Source of the DNA: CAVUNY01 sp963843535
Lineage (GTDB): Bacteria > Chloroflexota > Anaerolineae > Anaerolineales > Anaerolineaceae
Assembly: GCA_963843535.1 (NCBI GenBank)
Contig: CAWJKU010000003.1
Location: 186,001-250,000, forward strand
DNA: 64,000 nucleotides
Direction: 5' to 3'
Shown: one piece after another, positions 54,423-62,876 of the stretch
Numbering within the stretch: position 1 is the stretch's first letter
Layout of the letters: the number at the start of each line of letters is the position of its first letter
Translations under genes and position numbers: made by a program
The notes under the pieces: model-generated
Database searches by the model: none
What the model was told of the DNA's origin: nothing
Seen by the model: only the letters and a program-made list of their open reading frames with translations

Positions 54423-54556
54423 AGTCCCTGTTTATCAATGGTATAGAATAGCGTCATTATCATTGAAAGTTGATTTTCTGGCAAGGTGTCTGAGTCACCT
54501 ATCCCCTCAGCCTCCGCGGGGGTACCCATAGGTCAGTTCATCCAAAGGGATGAGCG

Positions 54557-54581
54557 CCCTTCTCACTCACAGGGAGAAGGG
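54557..54581. repeat. Short hairpin in a dispersed-repeat-like segment
   Basis: CCCTTCTC (54557-54564) and GAGAAGGG (54574-54581) form an 8-bp stem, within a segment (about 54500-54600) of the style CCCTTCTCACTCACAGGGAG and GACGGGGATGAGGG, which resembles the common intergenic repeats of many bacterial genomes. No other gene-like signal is in 54423-54640. Confidence 0.4.
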
Positions 54582-54648
54582 ACGGGGATGAGGGTTCGCC
54601 TGTTTTTGCGCCAGAATAGAATTGCTTCCCGGCAGGCATATTTCTTTC

Positions 54649-54677
54649 TTGTCAATCGATTAAGAGCACGTTATAAT
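54649..54677 (+). promoter_or_regulatory. Promoter of the T-box/alaS transcript
   Basis: TTGTCA (54649-54654), a 17-bp spacer and consensus TATAAT (54672-54677). Transcription would start near 54684, at the 5' end of the T-box. Confidence 0.85.
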
Positions 54678-54683
54678 GAATCC

Positions 54684-54950
54684 AACATCGTTGAAAGGGA
54701 TCAAGCACTTGCCCGGGGTCCAGAGAGCCGGATTGACTGGTGTGAGACCGGCACCCCAACAGGCAAGAGTTCGCCGCCCTGGAGGTGCGAGCCGAAAGCC
54801 AGATGGCAAGTAGACCTCGCCGGGATCTCCCGTTATCGAGTAGGCCGGTATTTGCCGGCTGCAGAGGCCTGTTTTGCAAGAAACCGGCAAAAAGAGGTGG
54901 TACCACGGGTAATTCTCGTCCTCAGCACAGGCTGAGGATATTTTTTTAAT
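54684..54950 (+). ncRNA. T-box riboswitch (alanine specifier) upstream of alaS
   Basis: All parts of a T-box are visible. The stem I apex has paired GGGGT/ACCCC and GCCGG/CCGGC, an AGAGA-type bulge and GGTG in the distal loop. A CTTGCC/GGCAAG helix leads into a specifier loop with GCC (54773-54775), an alanine codon. A stem III is made of TTTGCCGG (54851-54858) and CCGGCAAA (54884-54891). The T-box sequence GAGGTGGTACCACGGG is at 54894-54909. The terminator CCTCAGC-ACAG-GCTGAGG (54920-54937) with a T7 run follows. Uncharged tRNA-Ala should stabilise the antiterminator and switch on alaS. Confidence 0.92.
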
Positions 54951-54983
54951 CAGCCGAAAGCCTTGTAGGAATAGGAGGTCGTT

Positions 54984-56747
54984 TTGAACACACATGAATT
55001 CAGGGAAATGTATTTACATTTTTTTGAGGAGCGCGGGCATAAACGCATCCCATCCGCTCCGCTTCTCCCAGAAAATGATCCTTCGGTGCTGTTCACCACG
55101 GCTGGAATGCATCCGCTTGTCCCTTTCTTGCTCGGTGAACCCCATCCGTTAGGAAAACGCATCACCAATTTTCAAAAATGCATCCGCACCAACGACATCG
55201 ATGAAGTCGGCGACGCCTCTCACCTCACGTTTTTTGAAATGCTGGGAAACTGGTCGTTGGGAGATTATTTTAAGGAAGAATCGCTCGCCTGGAGCGATGA
55301 ATTTCTAACCGAGGTTTTATCCATACCGCGTGACCGCCTGGCAGTCACCGTGTTTGCCGGAGATAATGATGCCCCGCGCGACGACCTCGCAGCCAGCATC
55401 TGGCGGAAACTTGGCATCCCTGCGGAAAGGATCTTCTTCCTGCCAAAAACGGATAATTGGTGGGGGCCAGCTGGCGTGACTGGCCCATGCGGTCCCGATT
55501 CAGAGATCTTTTATGACACCGGAAAGCCTGACCATGCTGGCTGCCGCCCGGGTTGTTCATGCGGAAAGTGGTTTGAAATCTGGAATAACGTCTTTCTAGA
55601 ATACGAAAAAACATCGGCAGGGACCTTCCGGCGCTTGCCCAGGCATAATGTGGATACCGGATTGGGGGTAGAACGAACGCTGGCTGTTCTGCAAGGATTG
55701 GACGATATTTTCCATATCGAAACTTTGCAGCCCCTGGTGCAGTCGGTGGAAGACCTCTCGGGACGCAGATACGCCGTTCAGCCGGTGCCGTTTCGCGTGA
55801 TTGTCGACCACTTGCGCGCAGTGACTTTTGCTATCGGTGATGGGGCGGTTCCATCCAACGTGGAAGCCGGCTACGTGGTCAGGCGGATGATCAGGCGCGC
55901 GGTGCGGTACGGTCGCGACCTGGGCATCACCGGCAATTTTCTCGGCCCGCTGGCCAATACGGTAATCGACCTGTTTGGCGGCACCTACCCAGAGCTGTTT
56001 GCCGGTCGGGCGCGCATCACTGCGGCAATCGATGATGAGGAAAGTAAATTTAAATCTACCCTCGAACGAGGCATGCGCCAGTATCAAAAAACTTCGTCTC
56101 AGGTGCTGGAAAGAGGCGAGCGTATCATCCAGGGACCTGACGCGTTTGACCTGTTCGAAACCTACGGCTTTCCACTCGAGCTAACTGTCGAGCTGGCTCA
56201 TGAACAGGATATGCTCGTGGATGAAGCAGGCTTTCAAGCAAGTTATACCGCGCACCGCGAACAATCTCGCCGCAACCTGGATCAAAAATTTAAAGGCGGC
56301 CTGGCTGATCACACCCAGCGCACCACCCGCCTGCATACCGCATCGCATCTGCTCCAACAGGCGCTGCGCCAGGTGCTCGGCGAACATGTCCGGCAGATGG
56401 GCTCAAACATTACCCCAGAAAGGCTGCGCTTTGACTTCACCCACCCGGAAAAGATCACGCCGGAACAGGCCGCCGAAGTGGAGCGGATCGTCAACCAGCA
56501 AATTCAAGCCGGCCTGCCGGTTACAATGGAAATCATGCCGCTGGACGAGGCTGTGAATAAAGGAGCGCTGGCGTTCTTCGGTGAAAAATACGGCGAGCTG
56601 GTAAAGGTTTATTCAATTGGCGATTTCTCCAAGGAAGTCTGCGGCGGGCCGCATGTGACCAATTCCGCCGAACTTGGTCGCTTTATAATTCAAAAAAGTG
56701 AAGCAGTGGGGCATGGAGTCAGGCGCATTCGTGCGACCCTCGAATAA
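54984..56747 (+). CDS. alaS: Compact alanyl-tRNA synthetase lacking beta-barrel and C-Ala domains
   Basis: 587 residues against about 870 in the usual enzyme. It starts with TTG, about five bases after AGGAGG. The catalytic core (1-240) and tRNA-binding helical region (240-410) are complete, including a Cys-rich insertion (GCRPGCSCGKW) near 195. Then a short linker goes straight to the editing domain, whose metal motifs HTASH (about 449) and CGGPH (about 553) are intact. The beta-barrel normally lying between, and the C-terminal C-Ala dimerisation domain, are missing. It ends naturally with GVRRIRATLE. The T-box upstream confirms alanine regulation. Expected to charge and edit tRNA-Ala, possibly as a monomer. 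Confidence 0.93.
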   Translation: MNTHEFREMYLHFFEERGHKRIPSAPLLPENDPSVLFTTAGMHPLVPFLLGEPHPLGKRITNFQKCIRTNDIDEVGDASHLTFFEMLGNWSLGDYFKEESLAWSDEFLTEVLSIPRDRLAVTVFAGDNDAPRDDLAASIWRKLGIPAERIFFLPKTDNWWGPAGVTGPCGPDSEIFYDTGKPDHAGCRPGCSCGKWFEIWNNVFLEYEKTSAGTFRRLPRHNVDTGLGVERTLAVLQGLDDIFHIETLQPLVQSVEDLSGRRYAVQPVPFRVIVDHLRAVTFAIGDGAVPSNVEAGYVVRRMIRRAVRYGRDLGITGNFLGPLANTVIDLFGGTYPELFAGRARITAAIDDEESKFKSTLERGMRQYQKTSSQVLERGERIIQGPDAFDLFETYGFPLELTVELAHEQDMLVDEAGFQASYTAHREQSRRNLDQKFKGGLADHTQRTTRLHTASHLLQQALRQVLGEHVRQMGSNITPERLRFDFTHPEKITPEQAAEVERIVNQQIQAGLPVTMEIMPLDEAVNKGALAFFGEKYGELVKVYSIGDFSKEVCGGPHVTNSAELGRFIIQKSEAVGHGVRRIRATLE

Positions 56748-56771
56748 TTCGAATTCGACCTTTTTCTTTCC

Positions 56772-56800
56772 TTGCTCCTGGTAAATGTTTGTGTTATAAT
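56772..56800 (+). promoter_or_regulatory. Promoter of rplS
   Basis: TTGCTC (56772-56777), a 17-bp spacer and consensus TATAAT (56795-56800), about 58 bp upstream of the rplS start. Confidence 0.75.
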
Positions 56801-56857
56801 CCTGCCTCGCCCTCAAAGGCACAATGCAATTATTAACGAAAAGGCAAGGACGATCAA

Positions 56858-57208
56858 ATGAGTGACGAGTTGTTAAAATCTGTGGCAGCCCCCGTTAACC
56901 CGAACATTCCCCACCTGCAGCCAGGCGACACGGTTAGTGTTCATGTGAAAATTAAGGAAGGCAATCGCGAGCGTATTCAGGAGTTTAAAGGGACCGTGCT
57001 TTATAACCATAATGACGGCACCAACTCGACCTTTACCGTTCGCCGCGTGGCTTCCAATGGGGTAGGCGTCGAGCGCACGTTCCTGCTCCGCTCCCCCCGC
57101 ATTGATAAGGTCGTCGTCGACCGGCACAATGTCGTCCGCCGGGCGCGCCTGTTTTACCTGCGCGTACGCACCGGTAAGAGCGCTCGCCTGAAGCAGAAAT
57201 TCTCCTGA
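56858..57208 (+). CDS. rplS: Ribosomal protein bL19
   Basis: 116 residues. PGDTVSVHVKIKEGNRERIQEFKGTVL and TFTVRRVASNGVGVERTFLLRSPRIDKVVVDRHNVVRRARLFYLR are diagnostic. It is alone here, without the usual trmD/rimM partners, with its own promoter and terminator. Confidence 0.97.
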   Translation: MSDELLKSVAAPVNPNIPHLQPGDTVSVHVKIKEGNRERIQEFKGTVLYNHNDGTNSTFTVRRVASNGVGVERTFLLRSPRIDKVVVDRHNVVRRARLFYLRVRTGKSARLKQKFS

Positions 57209-57234
57209 TCTGTTTTCTTTCGCCAATACTTGAA

Positions 57235-57266
57235 GGGTGTGGCCATACGCCGGGCTACGCCCTTTT
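57235..57266 (+). terminator. Terminator of rplS
   Basis: A 9-bp stem with G-U pairs (GGGTGTGGC at 57235-57243 with GCTACGCCC at 57254-57262) followed by TTTT. 26 bp past the rplS stop. Confidence 0.65.
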
Positions 57267-57284
57267 CATTTACACGGAGGATGT

Positions 57285-58008
57285 ATGAGCACCCCAATCA
57301 TCGGCATCACCACCCAGCGCAATGCCACTTCTGGATCCATTCCAGTGGTAGGTTCGCCAGAAAGCTATATCCAAGCCGTGCAAAATGCCGGCGGACTGCC
57401 TTTATTGATCCCCCTGGACCTGACCACCTCTGAGCTGAACGAGGTATCTCAACCGGATCGACGGAGTGCTTTTACACGGCGGAGGCGACGTGGACCCGGC
57501 GTTTTTCCAGGGTCCAGCTCATGCTGAGGTTTACGGGATCGATCCCGACCGCGACCGGGTGGAGCTAGAGCTGGTCCGCCTGGCGGCTGGCTCAAAAAAA
57601 CCTTTCTTTGGCATCTGCCGCGGAATCCAGGTGATCAACGTTGCCCTGGGGGGGACGCTGTACACCCACATACACGACCAGCACCCTGGCGCTCTGCGCC
57701 ATGACTGGTACCCCAACATCCCTCGTGACTACCTGGCGCATACCGTCAAGGTACAGGAAAGCAGCAGCCTGTCCAGGATCCTGGGCAAAACCACCGTTGA
57801 GACCAACAGCCTGCACCACCAGGCGGTCCATCAGTCGGCGCCGCGGCTGACCGCGGTTGCCTGGGCTCCAGATGGCATTATCGAAGCCGTGGAGCTTTCC
57901 GATCACCCCTTTGGACTTGGCGTTCAATGGCACCCGGAAAACTTGCAGGCTCATCCCGAAATGCGCGCGCTGTTCCAGGCGCTGGTCGCGGCGTCCAGCC
58001 AGGCATAG
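57285..58008 (+). pseudogene. Gamma-glutamyl-gamma-aminobutyrate hydrolase family (peptidase C26), frame broken once
   Basis: Class I glutamine-amidotransferase-like hydrolase of the PuuD type. From the ATG at 57285 (after GGAGG) the frame reads STPIIGITTQRNATS...LDLTTSELNEVSQ, then turns to nonsense. Dropping base 57453 moves to the frame R-I-D-G-V-L-L-H-G-G-G-D-V-D-P, and the rest is intact to 58008: nucleophile Cys in FGICRGIQVINVALGG, and His/Glu in GVQWHPENLQ. The repaired protein is 240 residues, normal for the family. As for rpoB, a one-base insertion is required to explain it. Whether it is a real pseudogene or an assembly error is open. Confidence 0.8.
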
Positions 58009-58060
58009 AAACCGGCCAATTATATTCTCTTTTCCATCCAGAACGGATAAAATAACACCT

Positions 58061-58888
58061 ATGGATTCAATCCCAATGGGTGTCTTTGATTCAGGTGTTG
58101 GCGGGCTTTCCGTTTTACGAGCGATTCGCCGCCAGATTCCCGCTCATCCCATCCTCTATTTTGCAGACCAGATCCATGTACCCTACGGTTCGCGCTCTGT
58201 GGGGGAAGTGCGCGCATATTCTCGAGAAATCACCCGTTTTCTGCTCGAAAAGGGAGCAAGACTGGTTGTGGTCGCCTGCAACACGGCTTCCGCGGCTGCC
58301 CTGCATGACTTGCGCCAGACATTCACCAGTGTACCCTTCGTGGGCATGGAACCCGCCGTGAAACCTGCCGCGGAAGGCACCCAGACAGGCGTTGTGGGGG
58401 TATTGGCCACGCCTGCCACTTTCCAATCCGAATTGTATTTCTCGGTGGTCGAACGATTCGCCAGGGATGTGAAAATTATGCAGGATCCCTGTCCAGGACT
58501 GGTCCAGCAAATTGAAGCCGGTGATCTCACCGGGTTTAAAACGCGCCGAATACTGGAAAATGCGCTGCGTCCCATGCTCAAGTCAGGCATAGATACCATC
58601 GTTATGGGCTGCACACATTATCCATTTGTAATTCCCCTGATCCAGGAAATAACCGGGCCTGGGGTGCGCGTAATCGACCCGGCGCCGGCTGTCGCTCGCC
58701 AGGCTGGAAGGTTGATCACTGCCCATGGCTGGATGAGCGAAGATCTACAATCCGGTTGGATGAAGTTCTTCACCAGCGGCGATCCGCGTCTTTTTGCCCG
58801 AATGCTGCCGGTGCTTTTAGGAGAGACGGGCGAGGTTGATCATATCGACTGGGAAGTGGAACGTATCAGTACAGTTCTGCATTTGTAA
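58061..58888 (+). CDS. murI: Glutamate racemase
   Basis: 275 residues. Supplies D-glutamate for peptidoglycan. Both catalytic cysteines are present: VVACNTASAAAL (about residue 74) and MGCTHYPF (about 185). GVFDSGVGGLSVLRAI opens the protein and FVGMEPAVKPA is the conserved middle block. The ribosome binding site is weak. The start at 58061 gives the standard N terminus; a reading from 57857 would overlap the preceding gene. Confidence 0.95.
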   Translation: MDSIPMGVFDSGVGGLSVLRAIRRQIPAHPILYFADQIHVPYGSRSVGEVRAYSREITRFLLEKGARLVVVACNTASAAALHDLRQTFTSVPFVGMEPAVKPAAEGTQTGVVGVLATPATFQSELYFSVVERFARDVKIMQDPCPGLVQQIEAGDLTGFKTRRILENALRPMLKSGIDTIVMGCTHYPFVIPLIQEITGPGVRVIDPAPAVARQAGRLITAHGWMSEDLQSGWMKFFTSGDPRLFARMLPVLLGETGEVDHIDWEVERISTVLHL

Positions 58889-59021
58889 CTTATTTAACGT
58901 CAAGTTAGATTAGTGAAATATCGCCCAATCACTTATCGCGAACTCTCTTTTTTTCATGAAAATAAGGCTATCCGGGACTCTTATAATTTTAATCGGGCGA
59001 TGAATTCAGGTTTGAGCGCTA

Positions 59022-59030
59022 TGGTATACT
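59022..59030 (+). promoter_or_regulatory. Extended -10 promoter candidate for the DUF3090 gene
   Basis: TGG-TATACT with no -35 match, 30 bp upstream of the start at 59060. Confidence 0.4.
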
Positions 59031-59059
59031 TGGCCTTATCAAAAAGAAGGAGCCTTTAT

Positions 59060-59593
59060 ATGGCGCGCACCGAAATCGATGTCAACCCCGTTTTTCACAT
59101 CACCATCGACGCCATTGGTAAACCCGGGCAGCGTGTTTTTTATATTCAAGGTTGGCAGTCAGATACACAGGTCATTACCTTGATTTTAGAGAAGGCCCAG
59201 GTACAGACCCTGGCCATGGGGATCGAACAGTTCCTGGCCGAAGTTCAACAGAAATATCCTGAGCTGGTCGAAGCATCCTCCGATTTCGACGAAAGTAAGA
59301 TGAAGATCAGCCCTCCGGTAGATCCCATGTACCGTGTAGGTGAGTTAGGTCTGGCGTATGACGCGGATCAGGACAAGCTGGTACTGGTCGCCAGGGAAAT
59401 ATTGACAGAAGGCACTGAGCCTGAAGAGGCCAGCCTGGTCCGATTTTGGTGTTCAAGGTCACAAATGCGAGCTTTGGCCACATGGGGGCTGGATGTCACA
59501 AACCGTGGGCGGCCAATCTGCCCCCAGTGTGGTGAACCAATGGACCCGGAAGGCCACTTCTGCCCGAAAAAGAATGGGCATAACCGAAATTAA
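59060..59593 (+). CDS. DUF3090 family protein
   Basis: 177 residues from MARTEIDVNPVFHITIDAIG, with AAGGAG seven bases upstream. Contains QRVFYIQGWQSDTQVITLILEKAQVQTLAMGIEQFLAE and a C-terminal zinc ribbon (CPQCGEPMDPEGHFCPKKNGH). Matches the DUF3090 (YcaO-unrelated) family known mainly from actinobacteria and Chloroflexota, nearly always next to an SCO1664-family gene as here. Function unknown. A reading from 58913 lacks a ribosome binding site. Confidence 0.85.
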   Translation: MARTEIDVNPVFHITIDAIGKPGQRVFYIQGWQSDTQVITLILEKAQVQTLAMGIEQFLAEVQQKYPELVEASSDFDESKMKISPPVDPMYRVGELGLAYDADQDKLVLVAREILTEGTEPEEASLVRFWCSRSQMRALATWGLDVTNRGRPICPQCGEPMDPEGHFCPKKNGHNRN

Positions 59594-59601
59594 TTTCTCC
59601 C

Positions 59602-60327
59602 ATGACCCCCGAGAAATCCACAATTTTGAATGCCTTGCAGAACGGTGAATACCAGCTGCAAGGCCAATTTTTAAGTGGGTCCAATTACACTTTCATGGTC
59701 GACCTCGTCTATGAGGATCTGGCCTTAACCGCCGTATATAAGCCCATGCGCGGCGAACAGCCTTTATGGGATTTTCCTGCCGGTTCCCTCAGCAAACGTG
59801 AAGTGGCTGCTTTTGAAGTCAGCGAAATTCTTGGCTGGGATTTAGTCCCGCCCACGATCTTCCGCCGGAAAGGTCCTTTGGGGGCCGGCTCCTTGCAGCA
59901 GTATATAGAACACAACCCGGAATACCACTTTTTTAATTTTAATGAAGAAGACCGCCAGCGTCTGCGGCCTGTGGCCTTGTTCGACCTTTTGATTAATAAC
60001 GCCGACCGCAAAGGCGGACATATTCTCAAGTCGGCCGACGGCCACCTGTGGCTCATCGATCACGGTATTTGTTTTCACGTGGAAGACAAGCTGCGCACGG
60101 TCGTCTGGGATTTCTCCGGCGAACTGATCCCGGCTGCTTTACTCTCAGATGTGTGCCGCCTGGTCGAACAGGAGGAAAAACATCAGCTGCTTACTCAAAA
60201 GCTGGATCAGCTGCTGCGAAAAGGAGAAATTTCCGCTTTAATCACCCGGGCACAACGCCTGGCAGACCAGGGGATCTTTCCGACCCCATTGGGCACCAGG
60301 CGTTCCTACCCCTGGCCCCCGGTTTAG
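59602..60327 (+). CDS. SCO1664 family protein (PI3/4-kinase-like fold)
   Basis: 241 residues. VDLVYEDLALTAVYKPMRGEQPLWDFPAG resembles a nucleotide-binding lobe, and ALFDLLINNADRKGGHILKSADGHLWLIDHGICFH has the D-x3-N...D-H pattern of the phosphatidylinositol-kinase-like catalytic loop. Starts eight bases after the DUF3090 stop and must be cotranscribed with it. In actinobacteria the same pair sits near mycothiol-related genes; no such gene is nearby here. Substrate unknown. Confidence 0.85.
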   Translation: MTPEKSTILNALQNGEYQLQGQFLSGSNYTFMVDLVYEDLALTAVYKPMRGEQPLWDFPAGSLSKREVAAFEVSEILGWDLVPPTIFRRKGPLGAGSLQQYIEHNPEYHFFNFNEEDRQRLRPVALFDLLINNADRKGGHILKSADGHLWLIDHGICFHVEDKLRTVVWDFSGELIPAALLSDVCRLVEQEEKHQLLTQKLDQLLRKGEISALITRAQRLADQGIFPTPLGTRRSYPWPPV

Positions 60328-60357
60328 AAAATCCTGCTCTTGGATAACAGGAGGTAT

Positions 60358-61389
60358 ATGGCGCACCTATCTCTGGCATTGGTAGGATTTGGAAATGTCG
60401 GTCGCGCGCTGGCGAGCTTGCTGATGCGTAAGCGAATCGAATTAATCGAAAAATACGGCCTTACATTCCAGATCAATGGGATTGCTACCGGACGGCATGG
60501 TACGGTGATCGATCCCTCCGGAATCGATATTCAACGAGCACTGGAGCTCGCAGACGGGGACCATCCGATCACCGAACTCAACCGTCAACCGCCGGTTGGC
60601 TCGGTCATTGAATTTATCCAGATCGTACCCGCGGACATTCTTTTTGAAAACTCGCCAGTCAACCACCACACCGGCCAACCTGCCACCGATTATCTGAAGG
60701 CTGCCTTGCAGCGAGGCATGCACGCCATTACGGCCAACAAGGGGCCGGTAGCGCATGCGTTCGAAGAGTTAAATGCGCTGGCAGCCCGCCAAAACCGGCG
60801 CTTCTTATTCGAATCAACCGTCATGGATGGAGCGCCTATATTCTCGCTCTTTCGCGGTCCCCTGCCCTGCGCTGAGCTGCGAGGATTTCGCGGAATCTTA
60901 AATTCTTGCACCAATTTAATCCTGGGACTGATGGAAGAGGGGCAGTCATTTGACCAGGCCGTCGCCTATGCGCAATCTATCGGAATCACTGAAACCGACC
61001 CCGGCGCTGACATCGACGGATGGGACGCCGCCATCAAGGTGGCGGCTCTGGCAACCGTTTTGCTGGGCGTTCCTCTTAAACCGCAAGAAGTAGAACGCAC
61101 CGGCATCCGCGGAATCACCCAGACGCAGATAAGCGAAGCTCACCAACTGGGCCACCGCTGGAAATTGGTGTGCGAATGCACTCATCATGGGGATCAGTTG
61201 GAAGCGCGCGTCGCCCCAGAAAAGGTTGCACCCGACTCACCATTTTTTTCAATTAACGGCACCAGCTCTTACGTCCAGTTCGAGCTGGATGTGCTGCCTG
61301 GCCTGGGCATCGTTGAGACCAACCCCGGACCTGAAACCACGGCCTACGGCCTGCTTGCGGATATGATCAACGCGTTCCGCGGGATGTGA
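60358..61389 (+). CDS. hom: Homoserine dehydrogenase (no ACT domain)
   Basis: 343 residues from MAHLSLALVGFGNVGRALA, with AGGAGG about five bases upstream. The N-terminal NAD(P)-binding loop is GFGNVG; THITANKGP-like AITANKGPVA and the FESTVMDGAPIFSLFRG, GILNSCTNLILGLMEEGQSFDQAVAYAQ and DPGADIDGWDAAIKVAALA blocks are typical. The catalytic Lys/Asp pair is in the last block. Reduces aspartate semialdehyde to homoserine. The regulatory ACT domain is lacking, so feedback inhibition by threonine is not expected through this route. Confidence 0.93.
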   Translation: MAHLSLALVGFGNVGRALASLLMRKRIELIEKYGLTFQINGIATGRHGTVIDPSGIDIQRALELADGDHPITELNRQPPVGSVIEFIQIVPADILFENSPVNHHTGQPATDYLKAALQRGMHAITANKGPVAHAFEELNALAARQNRRFLFESTVMDGAPIFSLFRGPLPCAELRGFRGILNSCTNLILGLMEEGQSFDQAVAYAQSIGITETDPGADIDGWDAAIKVAALATVLLGVPLKPQEVERTGIRGITQTQISEAHQLGHRWKLVCECTHHGDQLEARVAPEKVAPDSPFFSINGTSSYVQFELDVLPGLGIVETNPGPETTAYGLLADMINAFRGM

Positions 61390-61415
61390 TTACGGTGGGG
61401 AGACGTGAGGGAACT

Positions 61416-61913
61416 GTGAAACGGGAGCACAAACCCGTCGTGATCTACCTGGGCCTGGGCACAAATCTTGGCGACCGGCTGGATAATTTGCGCGCTGCCA
61501 GGGTCGCCCTGTCACCTCGGGTATTCGTCCTGCGCGCTTCACAGGTATACGAAACGCTTCCCTGGGGGTACGCCGACCAGCCGTCATTTCTCAACCAGGT
61601 GCTTGAAGCTCAAACCCTCCTTACCCCTCGGCGGCTGCTGGCGCATTTGAAATCCATCGAAAGCCGCCTGGGGCGGACACCCACCTTTCGTTATGGTCCG
61701 CGCCTGATCGATATCGATATCTTGTTTTATGGCAGCCAGATCATTGAAATGGATGGATTGATTATCCCTCATCCGCACCTGGCGGAACGCGCTTTTGTGC
61801 TGTTTCCGCTGGCTGAACTGGCGCCAGACCTGGTTCATCCCCATAGCGGCCTTTCTGTCCAACAACTTTTAGGGCAGTTCGATTCAAGCGGCGTGGAGGT
61901 ATATCATGGTTAA
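61416..61913 (+). CDS. folK: 2-amino-4-hydroxy-6-hydroxymethyldihydropteridine pyrophosphokinase
   Basis: 165 residues. Transfers pyrophosphate to the pterin for dihydropteroate synthesis. YLGLGTNLGDRLDNLRAA, the FLNQVLEAQT segment and GPRLIDIDILFYG, IIPHPHLAERAFVLFPLAELAPD are the family signatures. I chose the GTG at 61416 (GAGGG just upstream); a GTG at 61386, overlapping the hom stop by 4 bp, would add ten residues and is also possible. Overlaps folP by 8 bp. Confidence 0.9.
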   Translation: MKREHKPVVIYLGLGTNLGDRLDNLRAARVALSPRVFVLRASQVYETLPWGYADQPSFLNQVLEAQTLLTPRRLLAHLKSIESRLGRTPTFRYGPRLIDIDILFYGSQIIEMDGLIIPHPHLAERAFVLFPLAELAPDLVHPHSGLSVQQLLGQFDSSGVEVYHG

Positions 61914-62778
61914 ACTGAATTATCCTTTTCACTGGGGCAGCCGGACTTTTATTATGGGTATCTTGAATATCACTCCCGACAGTTTTTCCGGGGACGGACT
62001 CCTCCAGCAGGAAGACTCAGTTCAATATGCCGTTGAGCAGGCCAGGCAGTTTATAAAAGCCGGGGCTGACATATTGGATATCGGCGGTGAATCGACCCGT
62101 CCCGGCTCACAGCCGGTGGATGCCGTGGAGGAATTAGAGCGGATTTTACCTGTGCTGCGCGCCATTGTGCGGGAAGACCTGGATGTACTGCTGTCTGTGG
62201 ATACTTATAAAGCGGCAGTGGCAGAAGCAGCCCTGCAGGTCGCGCCTGTTTGGATCAACGATATCTGGGGGCTGCGCGCCGATCCGACTCTTGCCCCACT
62301 TGCCGCCCGCAGCGGGGTGCCTGTCATTCTAATGCATAACCGTCTAAAACCTGCCAGCGCGGAGTTGGAAGCGCGCCTGGGTGGACGCTACGTGGGCGTA
62401 AAGTACGATAACCTCCTGGAAGACATCAAACGCGAGCTGATGGAGAGCGTTGCCCTTGCACGCCAGGCAGGCATACGCGATGAAAATATTATTCTCGATC
62501 CGGGAATCGGGTTTGGCAAGACCGTTGAGCAAAATCTGGAGCTGCTCAACAGGCTGGACGAAATACGCGCGCTCGGTTTCCCCCTCTTATTAGGCCCGTC
62601 ACGCAAATCATTCATCGGCTACACTCTGAATCTGCCCCCCGACCAGCGCATGGAGGGCACCGCGGCGGCTGTCGCGGTGGGGATCGTGCGCGGTGTGGAT
62701 ATCATGCGCATCCACGACGTAGAACCCATCACGCGCGTCGCCCGGATGGCTGATGCCATTGTCAGAAAATTGGTATAA
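61906..62778 (+). CDS. folP: Dihydropteroate synthase
   Basis: 290 residues. IMGILNITPDSFSGDG and ADILDIGGESTRPGSQPV are the two signature blocks; ILDPGIGFGKTVEQNLELL and GPSRKSFIG complete the pterin and pABA sites. Target of sulfonamides. Starts inside the end of folK, giving a hom-folK-folP operon. Confidence 0.96.
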   Translation: MVKLNYPFHWGSRTFIMGILNITPDSFSGDGLLQQEDSVQYAVEQARQFIKAGADILDIGGESTRPGSQPVDAVEELERILPVLRAIVREDLDVLLSVDTYKAAVAEAALQVAPVWINDIWGLRADPTLAPLAARSGVPVILMHNRLKPASAELEARLGGRYVGVKYDNLLEDIKRELMESVALARQAGIRDENIILDPGIGFGKTVEQNLELLNRLDEIRALGFPLLLGPSRKSFIGYTLNLPPDQRMEGTAAAVAVGIVRGVDIMRIHDVEPITRVARMADAIVRKLV

Positions 62779-62779
62779 T
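62771..62779 (+). promoter_or_regulatory. Extended -10 promoter candidate for lpd
   Basis: TGG-TATAAT at the very end of folP, about 98 bp upstream of the lpd start. No -35 match. Confidence 0.5.
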
Positions 62780-62876
62780 GACCTCGTTCGTCAATAATTG
62801 GGAATCACTGTATCTTTTCCCCTTTTTTGCGATCAAATTAATGACTGAACAAGATTAACCAACAACGAGGTTGCCC

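Noticed and set aside
54984..56747. alaS as a broken or truncated gene
   Set aside because: No continuing homology was seen after the stop, the editing domain is complete, and its own start and T-box are intact. A compact form fits better than a truncation.
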